The notes: generated from the letters alone by a model not told the origin. Positions 33,751 to 44,084 are shown, counted from the first letter of the stretch. The stretch is 49,044 nucleotides of DNA from an uncultured Colwellia sp. (GCA_913061475.1 CAJXUN010000033.1:1-49044), one strand, 5' to 3'. A program made the numbers and translations.

Positions 33751-36700
33751 ATGCAAAAGTTTTTACGCCTGTGCCTATGGCAGGTACTTATTATTAGCAT
33801 TAGCTGTTTTAGCCTGCCTATTTCCGCAGAAGATGGCGGCATACGCATTCGTGGCCCGAAATCGACAGATGCCTTTCCTTATGACCGCTATGGCCCCATC
33901 ACCGGCAATGATACACTATGGAATATTGCCCTAAAGGTGCGTCCTGATCCTCGATTGTCGGTTTATCAAGTGATGCAGGCACTATTTGAAAACAATCCCG
34001 ACTCTTTTAAAGATAGTAATTTAAATCACATGGTCAACGGTCAGTATTTAAAAATACCTTCCATTGAAGTCATGCGCGCCATTAGCACTGAAAATGCTCA
34101 GCAAAAATCACGTAGTGATGATAAAGCATGGCAGGAAAAAGTTGTAAAAGTTGTTGCTAAAAAAGTAAAAGCGCCAGAAGAAGCCTCGGTAAATAAAAAA
34201 GACTTAGATGCAGCGAAATCTGAAATTAATGTGCAGTTAAAAGCCATTGATAGCACACAACAACAAAGACTCGCGACCATTCAGAATGATGTTTTAGACT
34301 CTATCGATGGCTTACAAAGCTTATTAAAAGAAAACGAAGCATTACGCCAGCGACTTGGCAGTTTTAATGACCAACTTGATGTCATGCAAAGCGAAGTGGC
34401 AAAAGGCAAAGAAATTAAAGTGCAGATGGACGATATGATCGCGCTGCAACAAGCGTTATTGGCAAAAGCAGAAGCGAGAGAGCAAGCTTTATTGCTCGAA
34501 AAACAAAAAGCCGAGCTTGAAGATGGTAACTTTATGTCGAGCATGTGGTTTGTTGTGTTGATGGCAACCTTACCAGCGATACTCGTGTTATCTTTTTTTG
34601 CGATGCTACTACGCCGTAGGTCGAGTAAAGAAGGTGAGGTAAATGTTGCGCCGATTAAGAAAGATAAAGTAGCGGAGCCAGAGCCCGAGCCCGAGTCTAA
34701 AATAGCGACAGATGCTGAACCGGAAAGCTTAGACAATGAACTATCTCTAGATGATGATTTGTCATTGGATAGTGAACTCTCGCTTGATGACGAATTATCA
34801 ATAGACTTGTCTGAGGGTGACGATGACCTATTTTCCGATGATTTAGACTCACTTGATGACGAATTGCTTGATGATGAGGTGATTCAGTTAGATGACGATT
34901 TAGATGATTTGGATGATCTCGAAGATATTTCTCTAGATGATGATTTAGAAACTCTCGCCCTTGATGAAGATATCGTTGAGAGTGAAGCGCTTGATGGTGG
35001 GCAGTTAGATCAAAGTGATTTAGATTCATTGTTCGCGGGATTAGAAGATGAACCGAGCGACGACGATGATGTGATCGAAACACTTGATAGCGGTGTTATT
35101 GGTCAAAATGATCTTGATAGCCTTTTAGACGAAGGATCAGACAACGAATCGACAGTAAGTAATGACGCCGAAGTACTTAACAATCCAGAGGATGTTGATG
35201 CCTTACTTGATGCCGCAGGTGATGACGCAGATGAACTTGCTACAAATGAAACTAGTGAAGTATCAGATCCGGATGACATCGATGCCTTACTCGACGCTGC
35301 CAGTGAAGAGATAGATACACCAACTGGGGAAAGTAATACTGCAGAAGATAATGCTGATGTTTCAGACCCCGACGATATTGATGCCTTGTTAGATTCTATT
35401 AATGATGAAGCTGATAATGCAGAGGTAAAAGACTCAGCAGAAGATAATGCTGATGTTTCAGACCCCGATGATATTGATGCCTTGTTAGATGCTATCAATG
35501 ATGACGCTGATAACTCAGAAGCAGAAAAATCAGAGGCAGAAGAATCAGCAGAAGATAATGCTGATGTTTCAGATCCCGACGATATTGATGCGCTATTAGA
35601 TTCTCTCAACGACACTCCAAATACTGCAGACGCAATATCAGATGATACTAGTGAAGACAATAGCACACCAGGTGAATTAGTAAGTGGAGATGTTAACGAT
35701 GAGGATATCACTACTTCTGACACCTCGGATGATGATAATACCGCTCTGATTAATAACTTTAGTGATGAATATGTACAATCGTTCATCGATGCTGACTTTA
35801 GTGAATTATTAAATGAGTTTGTCGATGAGGCAGAGGTTATAGAACCAGAAGCCAGCGCAACCTTTGATAGTCTTAATGAAGGCACAGAGAATAACGACGA
35901 CGATAGTACGGATGACTTTGATATCGATGCTTTAATCGATGAAGTTAATCATTCTCCTGAGGCTGAAGTTACTGAGTCAGACGTTAGCAAAACTATTGAT
36001 AATCCTAGTGAAAGCACAGAGGATGACAACGAAGATATTTCTGATGACTTTGATATCGATGCGTTGATCGATGAAGTTAATCATGCTCCAGCAACCGATG
36101 ATGAAGCATTGGACATTGGTGATGATTTGCTCGATACAGAATTACTTGATAGTGAGTTGGATAGCGATAATGCCAATGATCAGCAAGAGAATGAAGCGGA
36201 TGATTTTGTTGATGAAGAAACGCTAAGTGCATTGTCAGGTGACTTTGACGAATCAACATTAGCGCAATTGCTCAATGATGAAAAAGAAGTTGATTCAATG
36301 GTCGAGCTATCACCTGACTTTACCGATAGCAATGTTTTAGCTGACTTATTAGCTGAAGATAGCAACACCAATAATACTGTTAAAGATGATGTAAAAAGTA
36401 ATGCAGAAGAAGTAGCGGGTATCAAAGAGCTAGATAATTTAGATTTTGATGACTTATTAGCGAATATTGAAGAAGAAAGTAGCAGCGTAAATAACGATGA
36501 CTTTGAACTTGGTGATGACTTTGAAGTAGGCGATGAGTTTGAACTCGATACGAGTGAAGATACTGAATTAGAAGAAGATAATTCAGCCACTGACAATAGC
36601 GACAGAGATTTTGTATCAGTAGATTCATTATTATCTGATAGCTTATTGGATGGTAGTCCTACCGAGCCCTATGAAAAAATGAATGTCGATGTCGGTCTTG

Positions 36701-36906
36701 GTGAGTTTCCTGAATTTGCTGGCAATATTACCGAAGAAGATATTGATGATGATGACAATGGTGTTGCAGCTAAACTTGATCTCGCTAAGGTTTACCTTGA
36801 AATTGGCGACAGTGAAAATGCTGAAGTGATTTTGCTTGATGTGGTTAAGCAAGGTGATGCTCAACAGCAATTCGATGCCCAACAGTTATTAGATAACTTA
36901 ACGTAA
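33751..36906 (+). CDS. fimV: FimV/HubP-like polar hub protein
   Basis: Inner-membrane protein of 1051 residues with the FimV/HubP layout: signal peptide (about 1-26), periplasmic LysM-like segment (about 45-105; GNDTLWNIALKVRPDPRLSVYQV), coiled coil (about 145-255), a membrane helix (about 262-285; FVVLMATLPAILVLSFF), a very long Asp/Glu-rich cytoplasmic region, and the FimV C-terminal TPR-like domain (about 1004-1051; AAKLDLAKVYLEIGD). Such proteins organise the cell pole, recruiting chemotaxis, flagellar, pilus and chromosome-origin proteins. The acidic part repeats SDPDDIDALLD five times or so and DDFDIDALIDEVNH twice. It lies before truA, as in Pseudomonas and Vibrio. Confidence 0.9.
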   Translation: MQKFLRLCLWQVLIISISCFSLPISAEDGGIRIRGPKSTDAFPYDRYGPITGNDTLWNIALKVRPDPRLSVYQVMQALFENNPDSFKDSNLNHMVNGQYLKIPSIEVMRAISTENAQQKSRSDDKAWQEKVVKVVAKKVKAPEEASVNKKDLDAAKSEINVQLKAIDSTQQQRLATIQNDVLDSIDGLQSLLKENEALRQRLGSFNDQLDVMQSEVAKGKEIKVQMDDMIALQQALLAKAEAREQALLLEKQKAELEDGNFMSSMWFVVLMATLPAILVLSFFAMLLRRRSSKEGEVNVAPIKKDKVAEPEPEPESKIATDAEPESLDNELSLDDDLSLDSELSLDDELSIDLSEGDDDLFSDDLDSLDDELLDDEVIQLDDDLDDLDDLEDISLDDDLETLALDEDIVESEALDGGQLDQSDLDSLFAGLEDEPSDDDDVIETLDSGVIGQNDLDSLLDEGSDNESTVSNDAEVLNNPEDVDALLDAAGDDADELATNETSEVSDPDDIDALLDAASEEIDTPTGESNTAEDNADVSDPDDIDALLDSINDEADNAEVKDSAEDNADVSDPDDIDALLDAINDDADNSEAEKSEAEESAEDNADVSDPDDIDALLDSLNDTPNTADAISDDTSEDNSTPGELVSGDVNDEDITTSDTSDDDNTALINNFSDEYVQSFIDADFSELLNEFVDEAEVIEPEASATFDSLNEGTENNDDDSTDDFDIDALIDEVNHSPEAEVTESDVSKTIDNPSESTEDDNEDISDDFDIDALIDEVNHAPATDDEALDIGDDLLDTELLDSELDSDNANDQQENEADDFVDEETLSALSGDFDESTLAQLLNDEKEVDSMVELSPDFTDSNVLADLLAEDSNTNNTVKDDVKSNAEEVAGIKELDNLDFDDLLANIEEESSSVNNDDFELGDDFEVGDEFELDTSEDTELEEDNSATDNSDRDFVSVDSLLSDSLLDGSPTEPYEKMNVDVGLGEFPEFAGNITEEDIDDDDNGVAAKLDLAKVYLEIGDSENAEVILLDVVKQGDAQQQFDAQQLLDNLT
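35341..35610 (+). repeat. Coding tandem repeats in the fimV-like gene
   Basis: Three near-identical units begin at 35341, 35437 and 35548 with GCAGAAGATAATGCTGATGT and encode AEDNADVSDPDDIDALLD. A further pair, 35911 and 36043, encodes DDFDIDALIDEVNH. Unequal unit spacing (96 and 111 bp) suggests expansion by unequal crossing over. Confidence 0.85.
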
Positions 36907-36924
36907 TTAAACCACGTTATGATT

Positions 36925-36951
36925 AAAAAGGTTGCTTCGGTAACCTTTTTT
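36925..36951 (+). terminator. Intrinsic terminator after fimV-like gene
   Basis: The stem AAAAAGGTT / AACCTTTTT with a loop of about 8 nt runs into T residues. Confidence 0.85.
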
Positions 36952-37075
36952 ATTGCTTAGCTATTAGCGTTGAAATTGTCGCATTGCATTATTGTTTATC
37001 GATATTATTTAATAGTTGGATGGAAAAAAAGGCTCAAATAATGGATAATACGCGACCTAAGCAGTGGAGAATTAA

Positions 37076-37858
37076 ATGCGTTACGCTTTAGGTATAGAAT
37101 ATGACGGTAGTAACTACTACGGTTGGCAAAGACAAAAAAATGTAATTAGTGTTCAAGAAGTGTTAGAGAAGGCGTTATCAAAAATAGCCAACGCCCCCAT
37201 TGAAGTCGTATGTGCAGGTCGTACCGATACCGGTGTTAATGCGACCAACCAGGTTGTGCATTTTGAAACGGATAAAGTGCGCAAAGATGTGGCATGGACA
37301 TTAGGTGTTAATACTAATCTACCTAAAGATATTGCCGTATCTTGGGTAAAAGAAGTTAATGACGACTTTCACGCTCGCTTTAGTGCTACCGCGAGACGCT
37401 ATCGTTATATTATTAATAACAATCGGTTGCGTTCAGCGATTCTAAGTTCAGGCATCAGTTTTTGTCATTATCCCCTTAATGAAAATCTAATGCATCAAGC
37501 GGCGCAATACTTAGTCGGTCGTCACGATTTTACCTCATTTAGAACCGTACACTGCCAATCAAATTCGCCGACACGTACCCTACTGCATTGTAATGTTTCT
37601 CGCCAAGGTGAGTTTGTTATTATTGATGTTAAGGGGAATGCGTTTTTACATCATATGGTGAGAAATATTGCCGGTAGCTTAATGAAAGTTGGTCAGGAAC
37701 TAAAGCCAGTGAGTTGGCTTAAAGAAGTGTTAGAGGCAAAGAATCGTTGTGTTGCTGGTATAACAGCACCGTCAGCCGGTTTATACTTTGTTGACGTTGA
37801 TTACCCTGAAGAGTTTGCTATTCCAAAGCGTAGCCCTGGGCCATTGTTTCTACTATAA
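37076..37858 (+). CDS. truA: tRNA pseudouridine(38-40) synthase TruA
   Basis: Converts uridines 38, 39 and 40 of the anticodon stem-loop to pseudouridine. The 260 residues contain the catalytic Asp51 in [19 protein letters not shown], and the C-terminal motif [18 protein letters not shown] precedes the ATG. It sits between the fimV-like gene and accD. The dedA gene found between truA and accD in E. coli is absent. Confidence 0.97.
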   Translation: MRYALGIEYDGSNYYGWQRQKNVISVQEVLEKALSKIANAPIEVVCAGRTDTGVNATNQVVHFETDKVRKDVAWTLGVNTNLPKDIAVSWVKEVNDDFHARFSATARRYRYIINNNRLRSAILSSGISFCHYPLNENLMHQAAQYLVGRHDFTSFRTVHCQSNSPTRTLLHCNVSRQGEFVIIDVKGNAFLHHMVRNIAGSLMKVGQELKPVSWLKEVLEAKNRCVAGITAPSAGLYFVDVDYPEEFAIPKRSPGPLFLL

Positions 37859-37878
37859 TCAGTAATTAGCAAGAAAAC

Positions 37879-37919
37879 AGACCAGTTTTTCCTATAATTG
37901 TATAGGCGTTCTATGGTCT
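37879..37919 (+). other. Two-step hairpin in the truA-accD spacer
   Basis: Nested arms AGACCA / TGGTCT and CCTATA / TATAGG (loop ATTG) with an internal loop. There is no T run after it, so it is not a standard terminator; an RNA-processing or regulatory stem is possible. Confidence 0.45.
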
Positions 37920-38016
37920 AATTCCAAGTTATATTGGTAATTAGTAAAAATTTTATATTTAGTGATTGTATTTTAAACAATTATTGAATCTTTCGTGCAT
38001 AGGCAAAAAATATATT

Positions 38017-38874
38017 ATGAGCTGGATTGAAAAAATTCTCCCGAAAGCAAAGTCGACACAAAAAAGAAATATTCCAGAAGGTGTTTGGAGTAAGTGTACT
38101 AGCTGTAACGCGGTTCTATATAAAGTTGAGTTAGATCGACAGATGTCGGTTTGTCCCAAGTGTGATCATCATATGCGAATTTCTGCGCGTAAACGTATTG
38201 ATGGTTTTCTTGATCAAGGCGAGCGCGTTGAGTTAGGTGAAGAGTTTGAAGCACAAGATATCTTAAAGTTTAAAGACTCTAAACGCTACAAAGACCGTAT
38301 TTCTGCGGCGCAGAAAAATACTGGCGAGAAAGATGCGTTAGTGGTCATGAGAGGTGAACTTCATGGTCAGCCGATTGTTGTTGCTGCATTTGAATTTGCT
38401 TTCTTAGGTGGGTCAATGGCCTCGGTTGTTGGTGCTCGTTTTGTTAAAGGCGTTGAATACTGTCTAGAGCATAACGTACCTTTTGTGTGTTTTTCTGCCA
38501 GTGGCGGAGCGCGCATGCAAGAAGCATTGTTTTCATTAATGCAAATGGCGAAAACCAGTGCTGCATTAGCGAAAATGAGCGAAAAAGGCTTGCCATACGT
38601 TTCGGTATTAACCGATCCGACAATGGGCGGTGTTTCAGCAAGCTTAGCTATGCTCGGTGATATAAATGTTGCAGAGCCGAAAGCGTTAATTGGTTTTGCT
38701 GGGCCACGTGTTATTGAGCAAACAGTGCGAGAAAAACTTCCAGAAGGTTTTCAACGTAGTGAATTTTTAAAAGAAAAAGGCGCGATAGATTTAATTGTAG
38801 ATCGTCGCGAAATGCGCAGTACTTTAGCGCGCATGCTTGCTAAGTTTATGGGACAAGATAGCCCAGCACCATAA
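38017..38874 (+). CDS. accD: Acetyl-CoA carboxylase carboxyltransferase subunit beta
   Basis: Beta subunit of the carboxyltransferase that makes malonyl-CoA, the first step of fatty-acid synthesis. The ATG at 38017 gives 285 residues. The zinc finger is Cys27, Cys30, Cys46, Cys49 (CTSC, CPKC), followed by the crotonase-like core with [20 protein letters not shown] and [10 protein letters not shown]. In some bacteria the zinc finger binds accD/accA mRNA for autoregulation. folC starts 11 bp downstream. Confidence 0.97.
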   Translation: MSWIEKILPKAKSTQKRNIPEGVWSKCTSCNAVLYKVELDRQMSVCPKCDHHMRISARKRIDGFLDQGERVELGEEFEAQDILKFKDSKRYKDRISAAQKNTGEKDALVVMRGELHGQPIVVAAFEFAFLGGSMASVVGARFVKGVEYCLEHNVPFVCFSASGGARMQEALFSLMQMAKTSAALAKMSEKGLPYVSVLTDPTMGGVSASLAMLGDINVAEPKALIGFAGPRVIEQTVREKLPEGFQRSEFLKEKGAIDLIVDRREMRSTLARMLAKFMGQDSPAP

Positions 38875-38884
38875 CGGTAAATTC

Positions 38885-40159
38885 ATGTCAAAAATGATTA
38901 AAGGCCATTCAGAGAAGAGCAATCTTACTGAATGGCTTTCTTATTTAGAAAGCATTCATTCGGTCGAAATTGATCTCGGTCTGAAGCGAATTGCACAAGT
39001 AGCGCAAAAACTAAACATTGCGTTTCCCACGTCCACAGTGATCACAGTTGCCGGCACTAACGGCAAAGGTACCACTTGTGCTTTTTTAGAGAATGCATTT
39101 TTAACGCAGAACCTAACCTGTTCAGTATACTCTTCGCCTCATATTGAGCGTTTTAACGAGCGTTTGCGTATCAATCGACATGATGTTGATGATAATGCCT
39201 TGGTCAGCGCGTTTGAAGCCATAGAGTTACTGCGTGGTGATATAACGTTAACATATTACGAGTACACAACGTTGGCGGCCTTTATTGTGTTAATGGCTGA
39301 ACAACCTGATGTGATTATTTTAGAAGTTGGTTTAGGCGGACGCTTAGATGCCACTAACATTATAGACGCAGATGTTGCCGTAATAACCACTATTGATTTA
39401 GACCATCAGGCATTTTTGGGTAATACCCGAGAGGCTATTGGTTTTGAAAAAGCGGGCATAATGCGGGCAAATAAAATAGCGGTGATTGGTGATACTCATC
39501 CCCCTAGCTCGTTGGCAGCTCACGCAACTGATATTGCTGCTAAGGCATTTTTTCGTCAGCAAAATTTTACAGTAGAATCTGGCAATAATGTTAGTTGGCA
39601 ATGGCGCAGTAGCAAAAATCAGTTTTTAGATCTTATCCCTAGCAATATTCCACAAGATAATGTCGCAACGGCAATTATGGTGCTAGAGCTTTTAGCGGAT
39701 AAATTGGCATTATCACTTAATAGTACATTTTTAAATAACATCATTACGCAAACAAAAGTCGCGGGGAGAATGGAAAAGTTCTCTAGCGATTGTGATGTGA
39801 TTCTTGATGTAGGGCATAATCCTCAGGCTGCACGATACTTAGCTAAACAGTTACATAAGCTTAATTATCCTAAAGTTCATGCCGTGTTAGGCATGCTAGT
39901 CGATAAAGACATTGTTAACACAGTTGCACCGCTTTTATTGGAAGTTGACCATTGGTATATTGGTACACTTAATGTTAGTAGAGGCAGTGAAGCAAGAAAC
40001 ATTGCGGAATATAAGTTAATAGACTCAAGTAAGGTGAATTGTTTTGACAATGTCTCTCAGGCATTTAGAATGGCAAAACAGAATGCAAAAGCAACTGATC
40101 TTATTCTTGTTTTCGGATCTTTTTATACAGTTGCTGAGATAAGACGTTTATTAGTTTAG
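38885..40159 (+). CDS. folC: Dihydrofolate/folylpolyglutamate synthase FolC
   Basis: Adds glutamate to dihydropteroate and to folates, using ATP. I use the ATG at 38885 (424 residues), just after accD; the frame is open further back into accD, and an ATG at 38894 is also possible. The P-loop is VAGTNGKGTTCAFLE, followed by EVGLGGRLDATN and the Mur-ligase-like C-terminal domain (DVGHNPQAARYLAKQL). Same operon as accD and dedD, as in E. coli. Confidence 0.95.
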   Translation: MSKMIKGHSEKSNLTEWLSYLESIHSVEIDLGLKRIAQVAQKLNIAFPTSTVITVAGTNGKGTTCAFLENAFLTQNLTCSVYSSPHIERFNERLRINRHDVDDNALVSAFEAIELLRGDITLTYYEYTTLAAFIVLMAEQPDVIILEVGLGGRLDATNIIDADVAVITTIDLDHQAFLGNTREAIGFEKAGIMRANKIAVIGDTHPPSSLAAHATDIAAKAFFRQQNFTVESGNNVSWQWRSSKNQFLDLIPSNIPQDNVATAIMVLELLADKLALSLNSTFLNNIITQTKVAGRMEKFSSDCDVILDVGHNPQAARYLAKQLHKLNYPKVHAVLGMLVDKDIVNTVAPLLLEVDHWYIGTLNVSRGSEARNIAEYKLIDSSKVNCFDNVSQAFRMAKQNAKATDLILVFGSFYTVAEIRRLLV

Positions 40160-40177
40160 CAAAATTTGGAGTCTAAC

Positions 40178-40810
40178 TTGTCTACACCGTTTCAAAATCG
40201 TTTAGTGGGTACCATTATTGTTGCTGCCGTCGCTATTATATTTTTACCTGATGTCCTTGATGGCGATAAAAAAACCTACCAAGATAACTTTGAAACGATC
40301 CCTAGAGCACCTAAGGTAGAATTTCCTGCCGCCAATAAAAATTTTCCACAAGAAAAGTTAGCAAGCTTGCCACAAGAAATCACGTCTGATGAGGCAGCAT
40401 TGGATGACAAAAGTGCTATCGATTTAACAAATGTCCTAAGTGAAAAAGCGGTAACGGTGACAACATTATCTAAAGAACCTTCATTTTCTTCTTCGCCAGT
40501 TCAGCCTCCGGCAAAAAGTGATTCAGAAAACAAGATAAAAGTATTGCCGCAAAAGGCGATACTTAAGCAAGCTTGGGTAATACAGTTAGGCAGTTTTCGA
40601 CATCAAAATAATGTTGACGATTTGGTCAATAAGTTAAAAAAAGAGGGCTATACTGTATTTACAAAACCTATTAAGACTAAAAACGGTAAGTTGACCAAGG
40701 TTTTTATTGGCCCTGAATTAATAAAATCATCACTCCAAGCTAAGCTTCCTGCTTTGAAAAAGTTGACTAATGTGCAAGGAAAAGTTGCCCGTTTTTATCC
40801 GACTAAATAG
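40178..40810 (+). CDS. dedD: SPOR-domain protein DedD
   Basis: Inner-membrane division protein that binds denuded septal peptidoglycan. I place the start at TTG 40178, because GGAG lies 6 bases before it and the product then begins STPFQNRLVGTIIVAAV, aligned with DedD of other species. A TTG at 40166 would overlap the SD. The 210 residues have a membrane helix (about 9-25), a Pro/Ser-rich linker and a C-terminal SPOR domain (about 133-208; WVIQLGSFRHQNNVDDLVNKLKKEGY). Confidence 0.9.
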   Translation: MSTPFQNRLVGTIIVAAVAIIFLPDVLDGDKKTYQDNFETIPRAPKVEFPAANKNFPQEKLASLPQEITSDEAALDDKSAIDLTNVLSEKAVTVTTLSKEPSFSSSPVQPPAKSDSENKIKVLPQKAILKQAWVIQLGSFRHQNNVDDLVNKLKKEGYTVFTKPIKTKNGKLTKVFIGPELIKSSLQAKLPALKKLTNVQGKVARFYPTK

Positions 40811-40840
40811 TAAAATTATTAGCAAATCCTAGTGGCCTTC

Positions 40841-40849
40841 TGGTAGAAT
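40841..40849 (+). promoter_or_regulatory. Extended -10 promoter before cvpA
   Basis: TGGTAGAAT: TAGAAT at 40844-40849 with the TGn extension. There is no good -35 and no PurR-box palindrome of the E. coli cvpA-purF type in this 71-bp gap. Confidence 0.5.
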
Positions 40850-40881
40850 GCGCGCCTCTAATCAATGAGAATATTCGATTT

Positions 40882-41364
40882 ATGGTTTGGATAGATTATG
40901 CCATTTTGGCTGTTATTGGCCTTTCAGCTTTTATCAGCTTGGTACGAGGCTTTGTTAAAGAAGCGGTTTCCTTAATTGTTTGGATCAGTGCCTTTTTTGT
41001 CGCAAGTAGCTTCTATCTTAATTTGTCGACACTACTGACCAATATTTCCGATCAACTGTTACGCAATGCCGCTTCAATTGCTATTTTATTCATAACCACA
41101 TTAATTTTAGGTGCCCTAGTTAATTACATCATTGGACAACTGGTCAGTAAAACTGGCTTATCTGGCACCGACAGAGTGCTCGGTGTTGTGTTTGGTGCAT
41201 TAAGAGGTGTATTGATCATCGCTGCGGTATTATTTTTTATGGATGCATTTACACCTGCCTCATCGAGCACTTGGTGGCAGAACTCTCAATTGGTTCCAGA
41301 ATTTACATTAATAGTTGAATGGTTTTTTGAGTATCTCAAACAATCATCAAGTTTCTTAGCTTAG
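40882..41364 (+). CDS. cvpA: CvpA family membrane protein
   Basis: The 160-residue inner-membrane protein has four helices. [30 protein letters not shown] and [18 protein letters not shown] are the family hallmarks. Named for colicin V production in E. coli and linked to envelope stress and bile resistance; molecular function unclear. It is 32 bp ahead of purF, the conserved pairing. Confidence 0.94.
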   Translation: MVWIDYAILAVIGLSAFISLVRGFVKEAVSLIVWISAFFVASSFYLNLSTLLTNISDQLLRNAASIAILFITTLILGALVNYIIGQLVSKTGLSGTDRVLGVVFGALRGVLIIAAVLFFMDAFTPASSSTWWQNSQLVPEFTLIVEWFFEYLKQSSSFLA

Positions 41365-41396
41365 TAGTTAAACTTAATTCGTCGGAGAATAAGTTC

Positions 41397-42914
41397 ATGT
41401 GTGGTATTGTTGGTATTGTCGGTAAAACACCGGTTGGTCAAGCTTTATATGATGGATTAACGGTGTTACAGCATCGTGGTCAAGACGCCGCAGGTATCGT
41501 GACTATTCACGATAATACCTTTAGATTACGTAAAGGTAACGGGCTAGTAAAAGACGTTTTTCATACCCGTCACATGTTACGTCTGCAAGGTAATATGGGT
41601 ATTGGCCATATTCGTTATCCTACCGCCGGCACTTCTAGTTCCTCAGAAGCTCAGCCATTTTATGCCAATTCCCCCTTTGGTATCTCGCTGGCACACAATG
41701 GCAACTTAACCAATGCCGAAGAATTAAAACTGTGGTTGAATACCGATGCACGTCGCCACGTTAATACCACTTCAGATTCTGAATTATTATTAAATATTTT
41801 AGGTCATGAATTGCAAAATACCGATCAGCAAACACTAGATCCAAGTGACATTTTTACTGCTATTAGTAATGTTCACAAGCGTGTACGAGGAGCCTATGCC
41901 ACTGTAGCGTTAATTATTGGTTACGGCATGGTAGCGTTTCGTGATCCTAACGGCATTCGACCATTGGTATTCGGTAAACGTGAAACTGAATCCGGTGTTG
42001 AATATATGGTGGCATCTGAGTCAGTAGCATTAGATGCTAATGAATTTGAATTTGTTCGTGATGTTGCGCCAGGTGAAGCTATTTTCTTTACTGAGTCAGG
42101 TAAAATACATAGTCAACAATGTGCTGAAAACCCATCATTTCATCCGTGTATTTTTGAATATGTTTACTTTGCTCGTCCTGATTCATCAATTGATAAAATT
42201 TCAGTTTATGGCTCGCGCGTTGACATGGGCAAAAAGCTAGGTGATAAAATTGCCAAGGAGTGGGACGACGTAGATATTGATGTTGTTATTCCTATTCCTG
42301 AAACATCTTGCGATACCGCGTTAGAAATTGCTCGTCATCTTAATATTCCCTACCGCCAAGGCTTCGTTAAAAATCGTTACATTGGCCGTACGTTTATTAT
42401 GCCAGGGCAAGAGCAACGTAAAAAATCAGTACGCCGCAAACTCAATGCGATTGCTGCGGAATTTGTTGGAAAAAATGTCTTGTTGGTTGATGACTCTATT
42501 GTGCGTGGCACAACGTCAGGACAAATTATTGAAATGGCGCGAGCGGCAGGGGCTAAAAAAGTGTATTTTGCTTCCGCAGCACCAGAGATTCGCTTCCCGA
42601 ATGTTTACGGTATTGATATGCCAAGTGCCAATGAATTGATTGCTCATGGCCGTGAACTTGACGATATATGTCAGCTTATTGGTGCAGATAAATTAATATT
42701 CCAAACACTAGAAGACTTAGTGGCTGCTGTGTCAACAGCAAATCCAGATATCACAGAGTTTGAAACCTCAGTATTTAATGGTGAGTATGTCACCAAAGAT
42801 ATTGACCAAGGATATTTAGACCGTCTCGATGCGATGCGTAACAATGAAAGCAAAGAAACATCGGATAAAAATGCTGATTCTATTATTGATATGCATAACG
42901 AAGGTGCTGAATAG
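41397..42914 (+). CDS. purF: Amidophosphoribosyltransferase PurF
   Basis: First committed step of purine synthesis: PRPP plus glutamine gives phosphoribosylamine. The 505 residues begin MCGIVGIVG, so Cys2 is the glutaminase nucleophile after Met removal. [18 protein letters not shown] and the PRPP loop [14 protein letters not shown] with its flank are intact. GGAG precedes the ATG. It ends at a bidirectional terminator. Confidence 0.98.
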   Translation: MCGIVGIVGKTPVGQALYDGLTVLQHRGQDAAGIVTIHDNTFRLRKGNGLVKDVFHTRHMLRLQGNMGIGHIRYPTAGTSSSSEAQPFYANSPFGISLAHNGNLTNAEELKLWLNTDARRHVNTTSDSELLLNILGHELQNTDQQTLDPSDIFTAISNVHKRVRGAYATVALIIGYGMVAFRDPNGIRPLVFGKRETESGVEYMVASESVALDANEFEFVRDVAPGEAIFFTESGKIHSQQCAENPSFHPCIFEYVYFARPDSSIDKISVYGSRVDMGKKLGDKIAKEWDDVDIDVVIPIPETSCDTALEIARHLNIPYRQGFVKNRYIGRTFIMPGQEQRKKSVRRKLNAIAAEFVGKNVLLVDDSIVRGTTSGQIIEMARAAGAKKVYFASAAPEIRFPNVYGIDMPSANELIAHGRELDDICQLIGADKLIFQTLEDLVAAVSTANPDITEFETSVFNGEYVTKDIDQGYLDRLDAMRNNESKETSDKNADSIIDMHNEGAE

Positions 42915-42935
42915 TAAGTAACCTACTTATTGTTT

Positions 42936-42974
42936 ACTATAAAAAAACCGCTTATTAAGCGGTTTTTTTATAGT
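42936..42974. terminator. Perfectly palindromic bidirectional terminator
   Basis: Nineteen-base arms (ACTATAAAAAAACCGCTTA and its exact reverse complement) are separated by one base. The GC core CCGCTTA/TAAGCGG with A and T runs on either side serves purF and the convergent YIP1 gene. Confidence 0.95.
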
Positions 42975-42989
42975 AATATCTCTATCAAA

Positions 42990-43589
42990 TTAGCTAATGT
43001 ATTCAACACCTAAGCCGGAGTTGAAAACAATAGCACTTGCTGCCATTAATGCGACAATAAGTACTAAACCGCAGGTGACAACAGAGCTTGAATAGATAAA
43101 GCCTTTCTCTTCAGGAATGTTCATCATGATAGGGACACCTGAATATAGTAGGTAGACCGAGTAGCATAGCGCAGCTAGTCCTGCTAATACGACGAACCAA
43201 AGCACTGGAAACAGAGCGGTTAAACCGACCATTAATAATGGTGTTGCTGCATATGCTGCTAACTCTAATGATTGCGTGAAATCAGGTTTTGAGTCAAAAG
43301 TTTTAGCCATCCACTGGATCAGTATTGCGAGAGAAAATACACCCGAAATTAGTCCAAAGTACATAGCTACTGACATAAATAGTGCGTTTGACTCTGTCAG
43401 TCTTATAGGATCTCCTGCGCCAATTGACCAGCCAATATGTGCTGCTGCGTAATAGCCACAAATTGCAGGAATTAATGCGATAGTGAGAATGTGCACCATA
43501 GAATACATTAGACTTTCGTGGCGCTTCTCAATGGTCTGCCACTCTTTTTTAGGTGCAGTATAAAGCCCCCAAATATGATTTAAGATCAT
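42990..43589 (-). CDS. YIP1 family inner-membrane protein
   Basis: The 199-residue protein has five hydrophobic helices. It starts NHIWGLYTAPKKEWQTIEKR, the typical beginning of the proteobacterial YIP1/YohC group, and has TQSLELAAYAATPLLMVGLTALFP in the middle. The function is unknown. AGAGG precedes the ATG. It is transcribed alone toward the purF terminator. Confidence 0.88.
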   Translation of the reverse strand: MILNHIWGLYTAPKKEWQTIEKRHESLMYSMVHILTIALIPAICGYYAAAHIGWSIGAGDPIRLTESNALFMSVAMYFGLISGVFSLAILIQWMAKTFDSKPDFTQSLELAAYAATPLLMVGLTALFPVLWFVVLAGLAALCYSVYLLYSGVPIMMNIPEEKGFIYSSSVVTCGLVLIVALMAASAIVFNSGLGVEYIS

Positions 43590-43802
43590 GTTATTTACCT
43601 CTCTCTGTCCCCAAATATAATGCAGATATAAGTAAAACTCTGCGACCTTGTTCTTGCAATCAACGTTGCTTTTATTATTGTTGATATTCTATTTATGTAA
43701 GATGGCGAGGGATTCGTCAAGAGTTGATTGATATTTCGACGAAAAAACTTTTTTTTAGCCATCTATCAGTCTATTTTAAACGTGTTTTACGTTAAAATGT
43801 GA

Positions 43803-44084
43803 TCAGCATACTTTGATACGAACAATTTTCATGGTTTCGATTTCAAAGCCGGCAACGGTTTCATTGGCTGGATAGTAAGTAATATTCACTTGCTGATTCT
43901 GAAGCGATTTATAAAGTTTTTTTCTACGATATTTAAATGGTACGTCAACACCTTTGAGCATGATGGTATTGAGATACCAATCATCAACTTCACGTTGCAC
44001 ATGAGAGATTACCGTTTGCTGCTCACTATGGGTGAGTGCTTGGTGTTTTTCTGTGAGTAATTTAGCGTCAGTTTTTTTCATCAT
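43803..44084 (-). CDS. Small conserved-looking protein of unknown function
   Basis: The 93-residue product is basic and has no signal peptide or membrane helix. Segments REVDDWYLNTIMLKGVDVPFKYRRKKLYKSL and VNITYYPANETVAGFEIETMKIVRIKV look like a compact alpha-beta fold. Start is at 44084 or 44081 (Met-Met). I know of no function. Nothing is seen in the 213-bp gap to the YIP1 gene. Confidence 0.7.
   Translation of the reverse strand: MMKKTDAKLLTEKHQALTHSEQQTVISHVQREVDDWYLNTIMLKGVDVPFKYRRKKLYKSLQNQQVNITYYPANETVAGFEIETMKIVRIKVC

Noticed and set aside
35341-35610. CRISPR array in the repeated region
   Set aside because: The repeats are in frame, encode the acidic protein, vary in spacing and have no spacer pattern. 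I found no CRISPR elsewhere in the window.
34281-36882. Several long open frames on the minus strand inside the fimV-like gene
   Set aside because: They are the antisense of Asp/Glu-rich repeats and translate into Ser- and His/Leu-rich low-complexity chains without starts, SDs or domains. The plus-strand protein has clear LysM, membrane and FimV domains.
40811-40881. PurR box upstream of cvpA-purF
   Set aside because: I looked for the ACGCAAACGTTTGCGT-type palindrome and found none in the gap, so PurR control is not claimed.
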